A program made the position numbers and the translations under genes. Shown here piece by piece: positions 48,507-60,490 of a stretch of DNA of 64,000 nt. The stretch comes from Cymodocea nodosa (Eukaryota; Streptophyta; Magnoliopsida; Alismatales; Cymodoceaceae). Positions within the stretch are counted from its first letter, which is position 1. Each line of letters begins with the position of its first letter. The stretch is from positions 22,666,001 through 22,730,000 of the forward strand of contig CM072337.1 of assembly GCA_036874045.1 (NCBI GenBank). The letters are read 5' to 3'. The notes below the pieces were generated by a model. That model ran no database searches and was not told the DNA's origin. It saw only the letters and a list, made by a program, of their open reading frames with translations.

Positions 48507-50622
48507 CGAACGGTTTAGATGCGGAGAATAAACAGTGCTCGCTTGCACGTGATCTGTGGTGTAGATACCGATCAGTCGTGGAGACATGGAGTAACTACTT
48601 ATCGTGAGGACCGTTCTGGTTTCCCTTGAATTACGAGCTTTAATTACCTCCGTGTTAATCGTGTGATGCTTGTGTACGTTTCGAGTGTGCTGGTTTATCA
48701 TGTGTGATCAAGCCTGTAATAATGTTGTAATATATGTATTTGCGTGTTTAATTATGCGATGGCGATGATTTTAATTTTTTGATAATGATTTTATAGAACG
48801 ACAAAATATCACTTTGGCATAATTGTTTTTGTGTGAGAAGGAAAATAATTAACTCTGAGTCGGTGGCAGCGCGTTCTGATCTGATCAGACTTCAAAAGAA
48901 ATCAGCCGACCAGTTTCGAAGATCGAGCTGAGATCTTAAACTTCCCCTCCTTTCGTTCTCTTCACGATTGGAATGAAACGGGAAGTGTGATTTAAGATTT
49001 TGAAGTCACGTGTTTGTGTTGGTGAGTTCTGGTAATCAAGTTCATCGATTGTTTTCGATAATGAGTAAGGTAATCAATTTTAAGTAGATTCAAATTCTAA
49101 TGCTTACGTATTCTTTACGAATTTCAACGAAAAGCGAAACCTTAATTATTTGCACCAGTCAAAAGCACATGAAATTTACGAAACAATAATAATACATTAC
49201 GTAATTCTTTTTTCCAAATTTTTTGTTAAATTATATATTTTTTAAAAATTCCTAATGACATGATAACAAAAATAAAAATACCTAGAAGAAAAAGATTTAC
49301 CGAACTAACCCTTGCATGCAATTATAATTTGGATTGTTCCTGAAAAACAATGGTTAAATTTTAACAAAAATTGACCAATTTTAATACCTTTGGATCACGA
49401 AATTTTTACCATGTATTTATAAAAATATGATGATAATATTCCCACAAGGTCGCCTTCTACCTTTTCATGTATTTATTAGAAAAGTTTTCTTATAGCTGTT
49501 TTGAGAAAACTTGCCCTCGTATCATGAACATATAAAATATTACTTTTACTTATCGATAATAATTTTTGTAGATAAAATATGTGCAGTTAATCATTTCCTC
49601 TTGTAAAATTTTTTGTTTCGGTGCCGCTGTGAAATGAAATAATATATCATTACTGTAAGAGAACGACGAAGAGACGAGGGTTTTCGGCAGTAGAGACATT
49701 GATATTTACAAGAATTATTGACAAACCTAGGTATTGGAGACAGGTGGGTATTATGGATCAAAACTAGTGTTTCCATCACTACCGTTTAAAGTCTTGATAA
49801 GGCCAATTCTTTCAATTCAACTATGGTCTGAGTAAAGATGACCCACTATCTTCATTATCATCCATCATCATAACTTAACGGAATAAGTTATTCAGTTCCC
49901 AAACGGGAGACCGGTAGAATGGCTGCCTTAAATAGAAATGCATAACCTAGCAAAGGAAAATAAAGTAACAAAAGTTATTCGGTTCACAGACGGGAGACCA
50001 GAAATGCTGATCATTAAATAAGTTGATGATACCCGTATTTTCCTTCAACCCAACAATGAGAATCCAAAGTGCACTTTAGGTCGTTCTCAAATTATATAAA
50101 TAGACCACCATATAAGATTGGCCACGAGTAAATGAACAAAATGACAAAGAAAGTATGAGGTTGGAAAGGCAACATCAATGACCATGGAGGGTAGGCACCT
50201 AATGAAATGGAGTCGGGTGCCAAACGGTTGTGGAATATTTTTATTTTAAAATCAATTGTTGATAAGTAATCGCTAATGTAAGGTTTTTCACAATTTTTTT
50301 TGCTTATGATTTATTTTAAATCTTTAAGTATTTTATAGATAAATGTATATAAATTTACTTTAATGTCGTGTGAAATAATTTATTTTAAAATCAATACTTA
50401 TTAAACAACGCAGTTCGTTACATTATATACTAACCTATTTCTCGTTCTTTATACTTGTCGACGTAGAATTTTCCACCGAAGCAAAAGGCCGGGAGGAGGG
50501 CTAGGAGTTACTGGAACATAATCCTGAATGGGATGGGCCTTCGAAGGTGTTATCTGAAGCAACCACCTTCCCAATTGGTATAAGATGAGAACTGCTTGCG
50601 AATTTGGAATCGACTCGATTCA
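48507..50622. other. Intergenic DNA with a small direct repeat
   Basis: It holds the ERF 3' UTR and AT-rich spacer. A 30-bp direct repeat AAGTTATTC(A/G)GTTC...ACGGGAGACC occurs at 49885-49914 and 49972-50001 (87 bp apart). No gene is recognised. Confidence 0.45.
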
Positions 50623-51330
50623 ATGATTCACTTCACGCCGCCGCTCAAAGCCAGCGGTAGAGTGGGCGCGGCTTATCCGATGGTTAGGGTAGAGGACAAT
50701 ATTGGTTCGGAGTTCAGAACGGGCTGATGTTTTCGATGCTCTTGTCTACGCTAGGAAGGAAGGAAGGAAGGAAGGAAAGAATGGAAGGAAGGAAAGAAGG
50801 GAAGAGCGAAAGAATGGAAGGAAGGAAGGACATCGGATGTTTTTTCTTTATTATTTGCGTGGGAGATACGTAAGAAATGTGTAGAAGCGTTGGATTCAGC
50901 ACCTCAAGGATAAGTACGAGGAATTTAGTGATAAGTATTTAAAAGATTATATCAATGTGGAGGCACCGGAGGCAGTGTTCACTTCCGAGTGTTGGGATTT
51001 TACCGCCGTGCAGCAACCTAACACCAGCGGCAGCGGCACCCAAGAACAGTGGGGCTCGGGTTTGTATTATCATGCCACAGTATTTTCCGATGATTTGAAC
51101 TCTCGAAGAAGATTATAGATTCAAACTGGAGTTGATTAAGCGATTTCCAACCCACGTTCCACAAGCCGCATAAGTCGAGAAGACATCGGAAACGTCAACG
51201 CGCAGCGGACCACTCTTTACTATTACCGCGTCCTGTCGTGATTTCTGCAACAAAAATGACACTGCGATTGAACAAAATAAGAATAACGCTGCGATTGAAG
51301 GAAGCGACGAGCCCTAACCACACCTTCGAC
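50623..51330 (+). pseudogene. Broken gene of unknown family, interrupted by a GAAG repeat
   Basis: A frame starting MIHFTPPLKASGRVGAAYPM stops after FRTG. A shifted frame continues DVFDALVYAR and runs into a (GAAG)n microsatellite. Beyond it KRWIQHLKDKYEEFSDKYLK and VEAPEAVFTSECWDFTAVQQ lead to LYYHATVFSDDLN. After another shift come FKLELIKRFPTHVPQ and FTITASCRDFCNKND. The amino-acid composition is protein-like, and the pieces are in order on one strand with stops and frameshifts. I do not recognise the family, and multi-exon structure cannot be excluded. It lies just upstream of the Copia remnant. Confidence 0.45.
50753..50830 (+). repeat. (GAAG)n/(GGAA)n microsatellite
   Basis: About 78 bases of interrupted GAAG tetranucleotide inside the broken gene; four-base units would shift any reading frame. 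Confidence 0.9.
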
Positions 51331-51389
51331 GAATGCAGTGTGAGTAGTCAATCACCGGCAAAAGAAGAATACCAAGTTACATTTATCTG

Positions 51390-54300
51390 AATCATGACTA
51401 ATAATTTAGTCGCATGTAATTACATAAAAGCTTCTTCACAGAAACCTTCTTCTGTTAGTTTTATGGATTGATATCAACATGACCAAACTATGCTTGCCTG
51501 GATAAATGCTACCTTGTCTATGACGGCTGTGCCCTATGTTTTGGGGGCTCATACCGCCAAGGAGGCTTGGGACAGTCTTGTCCAAAGTTTTGGTACCATT
51601 AGCCCTTCACATATCATGTCTTTGCGAAAAAGATTGTCTAATATTAAAAAGGGTGAAAGATACGTGAGAGACTATTTGCATGAAATTAAAGTTATTGTTG
51701 CATGAAATTACTTGCCAGTGGTTATAAAATTTATGATGAAGAATTGCATATGCATATTTTGAATGGTTTTTCTACTAACTATAAGGCATTTGCTAGCTAC
51801 ATTCGGGCTCATGGTGTTCCTATTAACACAAAGGAACTTGAATCCTTGCTGTTGTGTGAAGAAGTTCATGCTAACGAAGACACAATGAAAGAAGTGAAGT
51901 TGCTACTACGTATGTTGCTCAAACTCCCAAAAAGAATAGAGGGAACTTCAATAGGAACAACAAACCAAACAAAAATAACTTCAAATTTGATCAGACTAAT
52001 CGACCCACTTGCTAGATCTGTGGCAAACAAGGTCACTTAACCATCGATTGCTTCCAACGACTCAACCGCCCGTTTATTGGTAGACAACCTCTAGAAAAAT
52101 TAAAGGCCATGGTTGCTAACGCCAAGAAAATCTCGATTGATGATGGAACCTGGTACGTTGACACTAAAGCCACCAATCATATCACTGCTAACCTAGGAAA
52201 CTTATTTTTCCACTCCCTATCTTAGCAGAGATGAGGTGCAAGTAGGGAATGGGCAAGGTTTGCAAATATCTTCTATAGGCGACTCTTTTATGTCTAATGG
52301 TAAATACTTGTTTAAATTGAAAAATATCTTGCATTGCCCTAAAGCTCCAATAAATATGCTGTCAGTTAATGCTTTATCTAGAGATAACAATTGCTACTTT
52401 TCTTATGACAATAATGACTTTTGGACTAAGGACAAGCTAACCACGAGGAGAATACATCAAGGTAGATCTAAATGGATCCTATATCCCATCATACTCTCAA
52501 ATAGGTACAAGAAGAATCTCAAGGAACATTGATCATCATAAGTTGGGGCATCCATCAATGGAAATCTATAATAAAATGAGAGTATTCCAAAAAGAACAAT
52601 TTTGGTGATGAAATTTGTGTTTCCTATCAGCTTAGCAAAAGTCATAAATTGTCCTTTCCTAATTTTGTAACCACTATCAACAATTTTTCAAGCATCATTC
52701 ATTGTGATGTATGGGGTCTTGCTCCCTCTAATTTTGTTTTTCATTTTAAATACTATGTGATTTTTGTAGATGACTATAGTAAATATAGTTGGATTTTCCC
52801 TCTTACCGCCAAATCTGATGTTTTTAATATTCTTGTTCAATTTAAATCCCTTCTTAAGAATGTTTTTAGCAGGACTATTAAAGTTTTTAGATCTAACGGT
52901 GGACATGAGTTTGTCAATAAAAATATGGGAGATTTTCTTAAATCTAATGGTATTTCACATCAAATCACTTGTCCCCACACATCAGAACAGAACACTGTGG
53001 CTGAAGGAAAACATAGGCATATTTTGGAAGTTAGTAGATCTCTTTTGAATTTTTTCTCTTTGTCTAACATTTTCTTGTTTGAAGTTCTTCATATTGCTAT
53101 TTATTTAATCAATAGAATGTCTATTATTGAAAATAAATCTCCTTTTGAAATAGTTTTTAAAAATGAACTTGATTATGATCACTTGCTTGCCTTCAGTTGT
53201 TTATTTTTTCCTTGGTTAAAACATTATGCTAAAAATAAATTAGAAAGTAGATCTCAAGAATGTATCTTCTTGGGTTATAACACTCAACATAAAGGTTTTA
53301 AGTGTTATACTCTTGCTAATGGAAAACTTTTCATATCTCATCATGTTGTGTTCTTTGATGATGTTTTTCCTTATAATCAAATCATAAATAAGTAGGATAA
53401 CTCTGCTAATATCGTTCAAGATCCAAATAATTTCATCTTTTCTACTACTTATACTAACAAGTGTGTTGAGCCTCAGGAAAATCTAACTTTAATTTCTAAA
53501 AATAGGTTGGAAATCAACACTAATGATCAAAGTTCTATAGGACCAGAACCTATTTGTGAAATTGGCACCAATGAAGAAAAGTAGAATGTTGAAGAGACAT
53601 ATGTTGAGTTAGCACTTGTTATAGAAGAAACATCAATTGCTAACTCTATTCCTACCAATATTCACCACATGCAAATCAGATCCAAGTCTAGAATTTCAAA
53701 GAAGAAAGTCTTGACATCCAAGTTTTGTCTATTTGCCAAATTTGACAAATAACTAGAACCAAGAACTTATTTTGAAGCAAGTAAGTCAACTAAATGGAGG
53801 TCAACCATGATTGAAGAATACAATTTTCTTCTACAATAGAAAACTTTGGAATTAGTCCCTCCTATGGAAGGGATTAATTTGATTGACTATAGATGGATGT
53901 ACAAGGTGAAGAAAGGTGTTGATGACAATCTTACTAGGTATAAAGCTCATCTTGTGGCAAAAGGCTATTTGCAAAGACCTGGAGTTGACCTTTTCGAAAC
54001 CTTTAGCCCAGTCATTAAACATACTACTATTAGAACTGTCCTAGCCCTTGCTGTCAATAGGAAGTGGAATTTAAGACAATTTGATGTTGAGTGTTCCTTT
54101 TTCATGGAGATTTGAAGGAACAAAGTATTCATGAAATAACCTCCAGAATTCAAGAATAAATTCACCCAAATTATGTTTGTAAGATGTCAAAGGTAATCTA
54201 TGGATTTAGACAAGCTCCCCACATGTGGTATAAAAAATTTAGTTCTATTCTACACAAAATTGGGTTTACTACCTCAACTTTAGACTCTTCTTTGTTCATC

Positions 54301-55335
54301 CTAAAATAAAAAAATACTCTCATTTATATTTTGTTGTATGTTGATGATATCATAATAATTGATTCAAATAATGATGCTATTCAATCTATTGTTGACTTTA
54401 TTAGTAATAGATTTAAACTTAAAGATTTGGGTGCTCTATCTTACTTTCTTGGTATTTCCATTTCATATAAGAATAATTGTCTCAAGTTAAACCAATCTTA
54501 GTATATACTCCAATTACTAAACAAGGCAAGTATGAAGGATTGTAAACCAATACAAATCCCCACCACATTAAAGAAATTATCTAAATTTCAAGGGAAACCT
54601 CTCCATGATCCTTCTATTTACTGGCTACTTGTTGGAGCTTTGCAATGTGTGACTTTATCTAGACTTGATATTTCTTTTAGTGAAAACCAAGTCTGTCAAT
54701 TCATGCATAATCCTACTAATATCCATTTTCAAGCTGTTAAGAGGATCTTGCGTTACCTTAAAGGAACCTTACAAGAATCTCTTATTTACCAGTCTGATGA
54801 ACTTACTATTTTTGCATTTAGTAAATCTGAGATGATACTTTCAACTTTTAGTGATGCAGATTATGTAGGTTCACTCGATGATCATAGATCGTTTGAGGGC
54901 TTTTATATATATCGTAGTAAAAATCCTATATCTTGGTGTACTAAGAAACAATCAATTGTTACTAGTTCTTTAGCTAAATTAGAGTATAGAAGCCTTGGAA
55001 CCATCACTGCAGAAATTTGTTGGTTGCTCTCTTTATTTAGGGAGTTATCATGTTCCTATTCACTTAGTTCCTACAATCTTCTATGATAATACATCTACAA
55101 TTTCTCTAGCATGAAATCTTACTTTTCATGTTAGAACAAAACATATTGAGGTGGACTATCATTTTGTTCAAAAAAAGATTGCTCAAGGTCAACTTCAAGT
55201 TGATTGTGTTCAATCAAAAAATTAGACTGCAGATATTTTCACTAAAGGATTATCTCCTAGACGTTTGAACAAGCTTAAACACAAGCTCAACATTCATCCT
55301 AAAGACCATGTTGAACTTGCAGGGGAATCATAAAA
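51390..55335 (+). mobile_element. 5'-truncated, degenerate Ty1/Copia retrotransposon
   Basis: Domains appear in Copia order on the + strand. Gag/UBN2-like sequence (51490-52040) is followed by a zinc-knuckle remnant and a protease with WYVDTKATNHIT in place of DTGA or DSGA (about 52150). The GAG-pre-integrase piece HHKLGHPS is at about 52530. The integrase core (52649-53395) reads HCDVWG, FRSNGGHEF and PHTSEQNTVAE. Reverse transcriptase (53846-54400) reads YKAHLVAKGYLQRPGVDLFE and YVDDIII. RNase H runs from 54532 to about 55250, with TADIFTKGL at its end. In-frame stops and frameshifts break gag, integrase-RT and RT-RNase H. A polypurine-like GGGGA lies near 55320. I see no PBS and no LTR pair: the sequence before gag does not resemble that after RNase H. 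It is not autonomous. Confidence 0.9.
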
Positions 55336-56006
55336 TTGATTTGTTCACACATGTTTGTTCACGAGTCTGTCTTCTAGATTCATCTTATTTCTTGTTATGT
55401 TGGTTGTAAGGTATGTAACTTACCTTTCTTTAATTGTTATTTAATGTATCGTCAAGTTCAAGTGACTTTATATCTCGAGAAACTACGAAAAGTCACTTTA
55501 CTCCTTTCTTAGTTCTTTCTCTTTCGTCAACTCTAATCTTCCCTCTTTTTATCTATTAAAACAAGGTCACATGCAAATACACAAGTGAGAAAATAATATG
55601 TGGACGTACCGTACAGGCGCGCGGCACAATTCGTAAATCGGTTTTCCATATATGATGCAATTTTAAACTAAGTGGGCAAATATACAACACAACATCTCCA
55701 ATCCCTTCACTCAACGTAACCATGCGTATGTTCTAGACCAGACCCAAACCTAGAATGCATTAGTGGGCTGGGCTGAATTACTAATGGTGTTTTTCTCCAG
55801 CTTATTAAGCTCGGCTTCTATTCTGCATTAGAAAAGTAATGGACCAGCAGCCCACATATTATGATCACAATTTTTCCATAATGTTGTTTTTTACGTTCAA
55901 TCACAATGTTGTTTTTTATGATCACTATAATGATGGTTTTTTTTCAACCATCACTATAGTATATATCGTGTTGGATTATCTGTCAATCACGGTAGAAGTC
56001 ATCATC
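55336..56006. other. Copia 3' flank and start of hairpin-rich repeats
   Basis: 55336-55600 may hold a 3' LTR remnant that cannot be proven without a partner. From about 55850 TGATCACTATAATGATGG-type motifs begin, related to the CACTA-like subterminal repeats to the right. Confidence 0.35.
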
Positions 56007-57512
56007 CATTACAAAAAATAGAGTTACCATAGTGATAAACTCTAATGACTGTTACCATAGGTCATAAGATCCATCATGCTATATGGTGATGGATCCATCA
56101 CTATGGCTCCGATGGTCTGTCACTATACATTATATATAGTGACAAATTTTGCCTTGTAGTGACAGTCTACCCATCGGTCACAAAAAATACTATAAATGAA
56201 AACCCTCCTGTCCATCGAAATTGAAAACCCTCACCTAACTAAAGCTAGAGCACTCACACCACTTAAGCCCTTACATGTCGTTTGAACTCCTGCGGAGAAC
56301 CGCTACCACACTCGTCGGATGTGTGTCGAACCTCGAAAGCCAAGTCGTTGAACGCTGCCCTACGACCTTCTTTTTCTGACTGCCGGCCTGCTTCTACACC
56401 AATCTCCGTTGCATCATAAGAGAAGGGTACCTTGAAGGAGACAAGCTTATAACAGCTGGAATCTATCTCGAATCACCCCACTGCACCTTCGACCTTGGGT
56501 TTTCGTCGTACATCATTTTTTTTTACCTATTCAGGCTGTGGTACTTGGGCATTTTTCTTTTATCGTGTTGATTATTCAAGCTTCATGGGAAAGAACCCTT
56601 TCTTGTCGACAGATCAATCATTTGTGCCTACCGAGTTTGAAACCATGTTTTATAAATGACAGATGAGTTGTCAAAAATATTTCATACCACTACTAAAAAA
56701 ACTTGGGACAACTCAAAAGGGTAACGCTGATGCATGGATGAATTGTCAAAAAATCTACTTCAAAAGCATGGAAAGACTATTTTTCCTATGGGATCATGCT
56801 TAATTTATCTAAGAAAAATCATGTTTGATTCTATACATATATATATATGCATACATGAAAATAGCAATTCAAGTAATGCAAAAGACATTTGCATGAACAA
56901 GGATTCATGAATAGGACAGGGTAGGCGGTGTATGATCGATAGCAAGGGCAACACATGTGGAATGCAATGAAACATGATTTAATGAAAAACATAGCATCAG
57001 GAAAATAAATCTTAAATATGAAGTGTAATAGAAATTCAAGCACTACATGCAGCCATTGTAAAACATGAATTATAAAGAGTTAAAATAAAATAACTATGAA
57101 ACACACAGAAATGCTTTATTTTGACTGCAAATGATAGCAGCCATTGAAAGGGATCAAATGCTCACTAGAAGTGGTAAATAATGAGTTTTCAAATTTCTAC
57201 GGATTTTAATTTACCCCAAGATTTATATCAAAGTTTTTCAATAACTATATAAGTATTCATGCCAATCACATAAATTCATTTTATTTTATAAAAGGTTCTC
57301 AATATATGTAAATAATTTCTTATGTAGCACAAAGAGACTAGAAATGAGTTAAACAAAAAGTTGGTGACGATATACATCCTTAGTAGAAGTTGCAAAGATG
57401 ACAATATAGTTGATCCAATCTCAAAATTGAGAGTGCTATGTTTTAATTACATTTTGTGTACTTATTTTTTGGTGAATAAGTTCTCCTTGTATCATGTCAT
57501 TTCTTCATCTAG

Positions 57513-58793
57513 GAAGTGTCTGTGCACATTGAAAAGTTTAGAAATGAAAGAAACATAAAGTCCAGATTTCTGTAAATTAGAAATTTCAGATTATTGTGAA
57601 TTAGAAAGTCTAGATTCTTGAAAAAATTTAAAGTGTTTGTGTATGTCTTAGAAAGTTAAAAAGGTTAGAATTCTAAAGAAATGATTTGTAATGGAAAGAA
57701 TGTTTAGAATTGAAATATATTTTTTTAATCAAAATACCTTAATAATTATTTTATATTTACTTTTTATTTACTCTATTTCTTCATTTCATAATAATTATAT
57801 TTTTATGAAAGATGTGTGTGACTTAGTAGTAATTAGTGTTAATTGTTAACATTATAAATAGATATAAAAAAAATTAGTAGACCTATGTTTATACATAGGG
57901 AAAACCTTGATGTAATGGTAAGGTCATTCAACCATGACCTACAAGTCACAAGTTTGTATCAAGCTCTCTATTTATAGGAGTAAATGTGCATGCATGTAGT
58001 CCATCCTCAAATTCCACATTGATGAGAATGTCATGCATTGGATCTTTTTGTTTAGTCATCAATTTGCACAGATGATAAACTCTAATATGTTATTTTTTTA
58101 TTATGAGTTAACTAACTATAAACTCGTCCCCATTCAAGAATACTACTAGAGACCTTAGCCACCACCTCTTCTAATTTCTTCCTCTCCCCAATGGGAAAGG
58201 TAGAGGACCTAATCACATGTTTTGACTATAACAAGATTAATTCGGGAGGTAGACAAGGAAGTCTAGCTTCCTACACCTGTTCGTTAGAGAAAAAAATACC
58301 CACACACTTTAGTTGACATATACTTAATAAGTTTGAGCCATATGTATATCAGAAAGTAAATATGATTGTACCAAGTTGGAGAGGAGACAACGAGGAAGGT
58401 TTCAAGAGTCACCTTCACAGAAGGGAGGAACGACAATAACAGTAGCTCTCCACAACAATGGTGAGCTTTCAACTACAGTGGCAAACTTTTGACAAGGGCA
58501 AGGAAGGTTTCAACGATGTTTGTGTAGCTAATAACTCAAGAGGAGATGACAAAGTTTCCTTGGGTGAGGGTGAGAAACGACAACAGTGATGGGTGAGGGT
58601 TCTAAGCTTTAGGAGTGAGGTTCAAGAGTGGATTCCTATGGGGAGGGTCTCCAAAATTTAGGAAAAAAATTTCTTTTATATTTGGAAAAGGTTTTTAAGT
58701 TTCCCAAGTTTCCAAATTTGCACAAACATATAAAATTTTTTCTTGACTTTCATTTCTTTTCTTTCCTTAAAATCTTAGTAGGCACAAACCCCT
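57513..58793. mobile_element. Inverted-repeat element candidate (about 1.28 kb), host of a SINE
   Basis: The left end AGTGTCTGTGCACATTGAAA and the right end, reversed as AGGGGTTTGTGCCTACTAAG, are similar. Both are followed by GAAATGAAAG-type purine-rich sequence. It resembles the element at 40.1-40.7 kb. It contains an Au-like SINE and no transposase. Confidence 0.35.
57900..58050 (+). mobile_element. Au-like SINE, degenerate
   Basis: GAAAACCTTGATGTAATGG followed by TAAGG, then ACCATGACCTACAAGTCACA followed by AGTTTGTATCAAG, follows the tRNA-derived head of the plant Au SINE family, whose A box and B box regions they match (box B is mutated from GGTTCGAGTC). The tail with the GTAAATGTGCATGCATGTAG stretch mirrors the family's GGTAAGGCTGCGTACA part. 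It cannot be a functional tRNA gene. Confidence 0.6.
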
Positions 58794-60490
58794 CTTTAAG
58801 ATCAAATTTAAGAAATGAAACAAAATCAATTTAAACAAAAGAGTCAAAGACTTAAGAGTATAAGTGAGAATGACATATTAGGACAAATACTTGAAAAAGA
58901 ACAATGAGGTCGTGTGAGATACTTGAGTATAGGTTCAAGGTCAATTCATATCATGGGACCATTACAAAGACCATCCCTTTTTTCATGGTATAATGTTGTT
59001 TAAAATACAATTATGAATGATGAACTACAAGATGCTAAACAAGATGTGGCTAACCTATGAGATGATCTATGAACTAATATGGCAAAAATAAGCTTGATCT
59101 ATTATTTTAACGGTTATGACAAATATTCTTCGAACTTGTCAATATTCATAATGGTTAGATTCTCCCCCATATTAGAAGTCCAATGATACTATTTTCATAT
59201 TAAGAAAGTCATATTCTATTATCAAATGTAAATATCTTATTTATAGGTTAATATCAATAATGTTGTATCTACAACTATTTATTTGTCTCACAATTAATTT
59301 TCTTGAACTAAAGAGAGTTAACAATACAACAACTCACAATCAAGGAGAATATGCATCATCTCCAACATAACACCATAACCTAGAAGTAAGTAAGAGTGAT
59401 TCATTCAACTTTTATTACAAGCAATGTTTACATTTAATTTATTATATAAATTTTTTGTCAAAAACTTCAATGTCGTCGACACAAAATTATAAATGAAAGT
59501 ATCACCATCACCAAAGGATTGTTATTAAGAGAAGATCTACTAAAAATTGTTAGTGAAAACACTTTAGGTTTAGGATGATGTGAAATAGTCATTAAGGTTT
59601 TTGTTGAGAACAATATTTCATTATTTTGACCTTATAGTAGATATACAAGTATTTGAGATGTACTTGGGACTAATATTGCTTGAGTTTAATCTTTAGTAAG
59701 TACTTTGCATAAATTGATGATAAATGTTTACTTTTATTAATCAACATCTTATTCCTCTTCTCTAATTATCATTATTTTTTTCTATTATTGTAGGTAGAAA
59801 TTGATGGTGATTATGCATTTGAGGAGCAATAATAATTATACAAGTTCCAGATACTAATTGTGAAAATTTATGTGATGTTCAGATATCAAATGTGGACATT
59901 GGTTGTACTCAAAATTTATGTAATACAATTGAATTTTGGGAGTTACAATTTTGTGTAAATTAATGTGCATTTGAAATTTTAATTTTGGTATTTTATGATA
60001 GCATTATCGTCTTAATTATATACACATGTCATATATTTAATTAACAATAATTACATGAGTGGTAATATGTATTTTAACATTTATGTTTAACTACAGTAAT
60101 GGACTTCAATATCTATTGTGACGGTCTAATTCGTCACAATATATATCAAAAATGACATTTACAGGCTATTACAGAGAACTATTGTAACAGTCCTATCGTC
60201 ATTACAATTCGAAAAATAGTAATAGACTACATGAAAATAGCGACAGATGGTCCAATCATTATTTCATAATATATAACGACGGGTCATTTGTCACTATGTA
60301 TTATTACTTTAGATCAATCGCCACTAAAAGCATATCTGTTATAGGTACACCAAAGGTGTCTGTCGTTATATAAGTACAGTCTGGAAGAATGGATGCGAAA
60401 ATCCATCACAACGCCTAATGGAACGTCTATCTGTTGTGACAAGCAAGTCTTGACCTATAATGATGATTTTTAGCCTATAATAATGAAAAG

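Larger units (their letters stand above)
56007..60490. mobile_element. CACTA-like non-autonomous element region (nested)
   Basis: At the left, CATTACAAAAAATAGAG (56007, one change from CACTACAA) is followed by dense short direct and inverted GTGAYRG/TCACTAT motifs to about 56190. These include the reverse of CACTACAAGGCAAAATTTG near 56140-56162. A second CACTACTAAAAAAAC terminus-like site lies at about 56688. At the right, 60100-60480 is packed with GTGACGG, CGTCAC and TGTCACTAT motifs. This is the pattern of CACTA transposon subterminal regions. No transposase was found between them, and the exact right end is not defined. Confidence 0.5.

Noticed and set aside
55336..55600. 3' LTR of the Copia element
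   Set aside because: No similar sequence lies upstream of gag, so it cannot be shown to be an LTR.
57900..57975. tRNA-like sequence
   Set aside because: Box B is mutated and no cloverleaf can be drawn with confidence; it fits a SINE head better. No other tRNA or rRNA gene was found.
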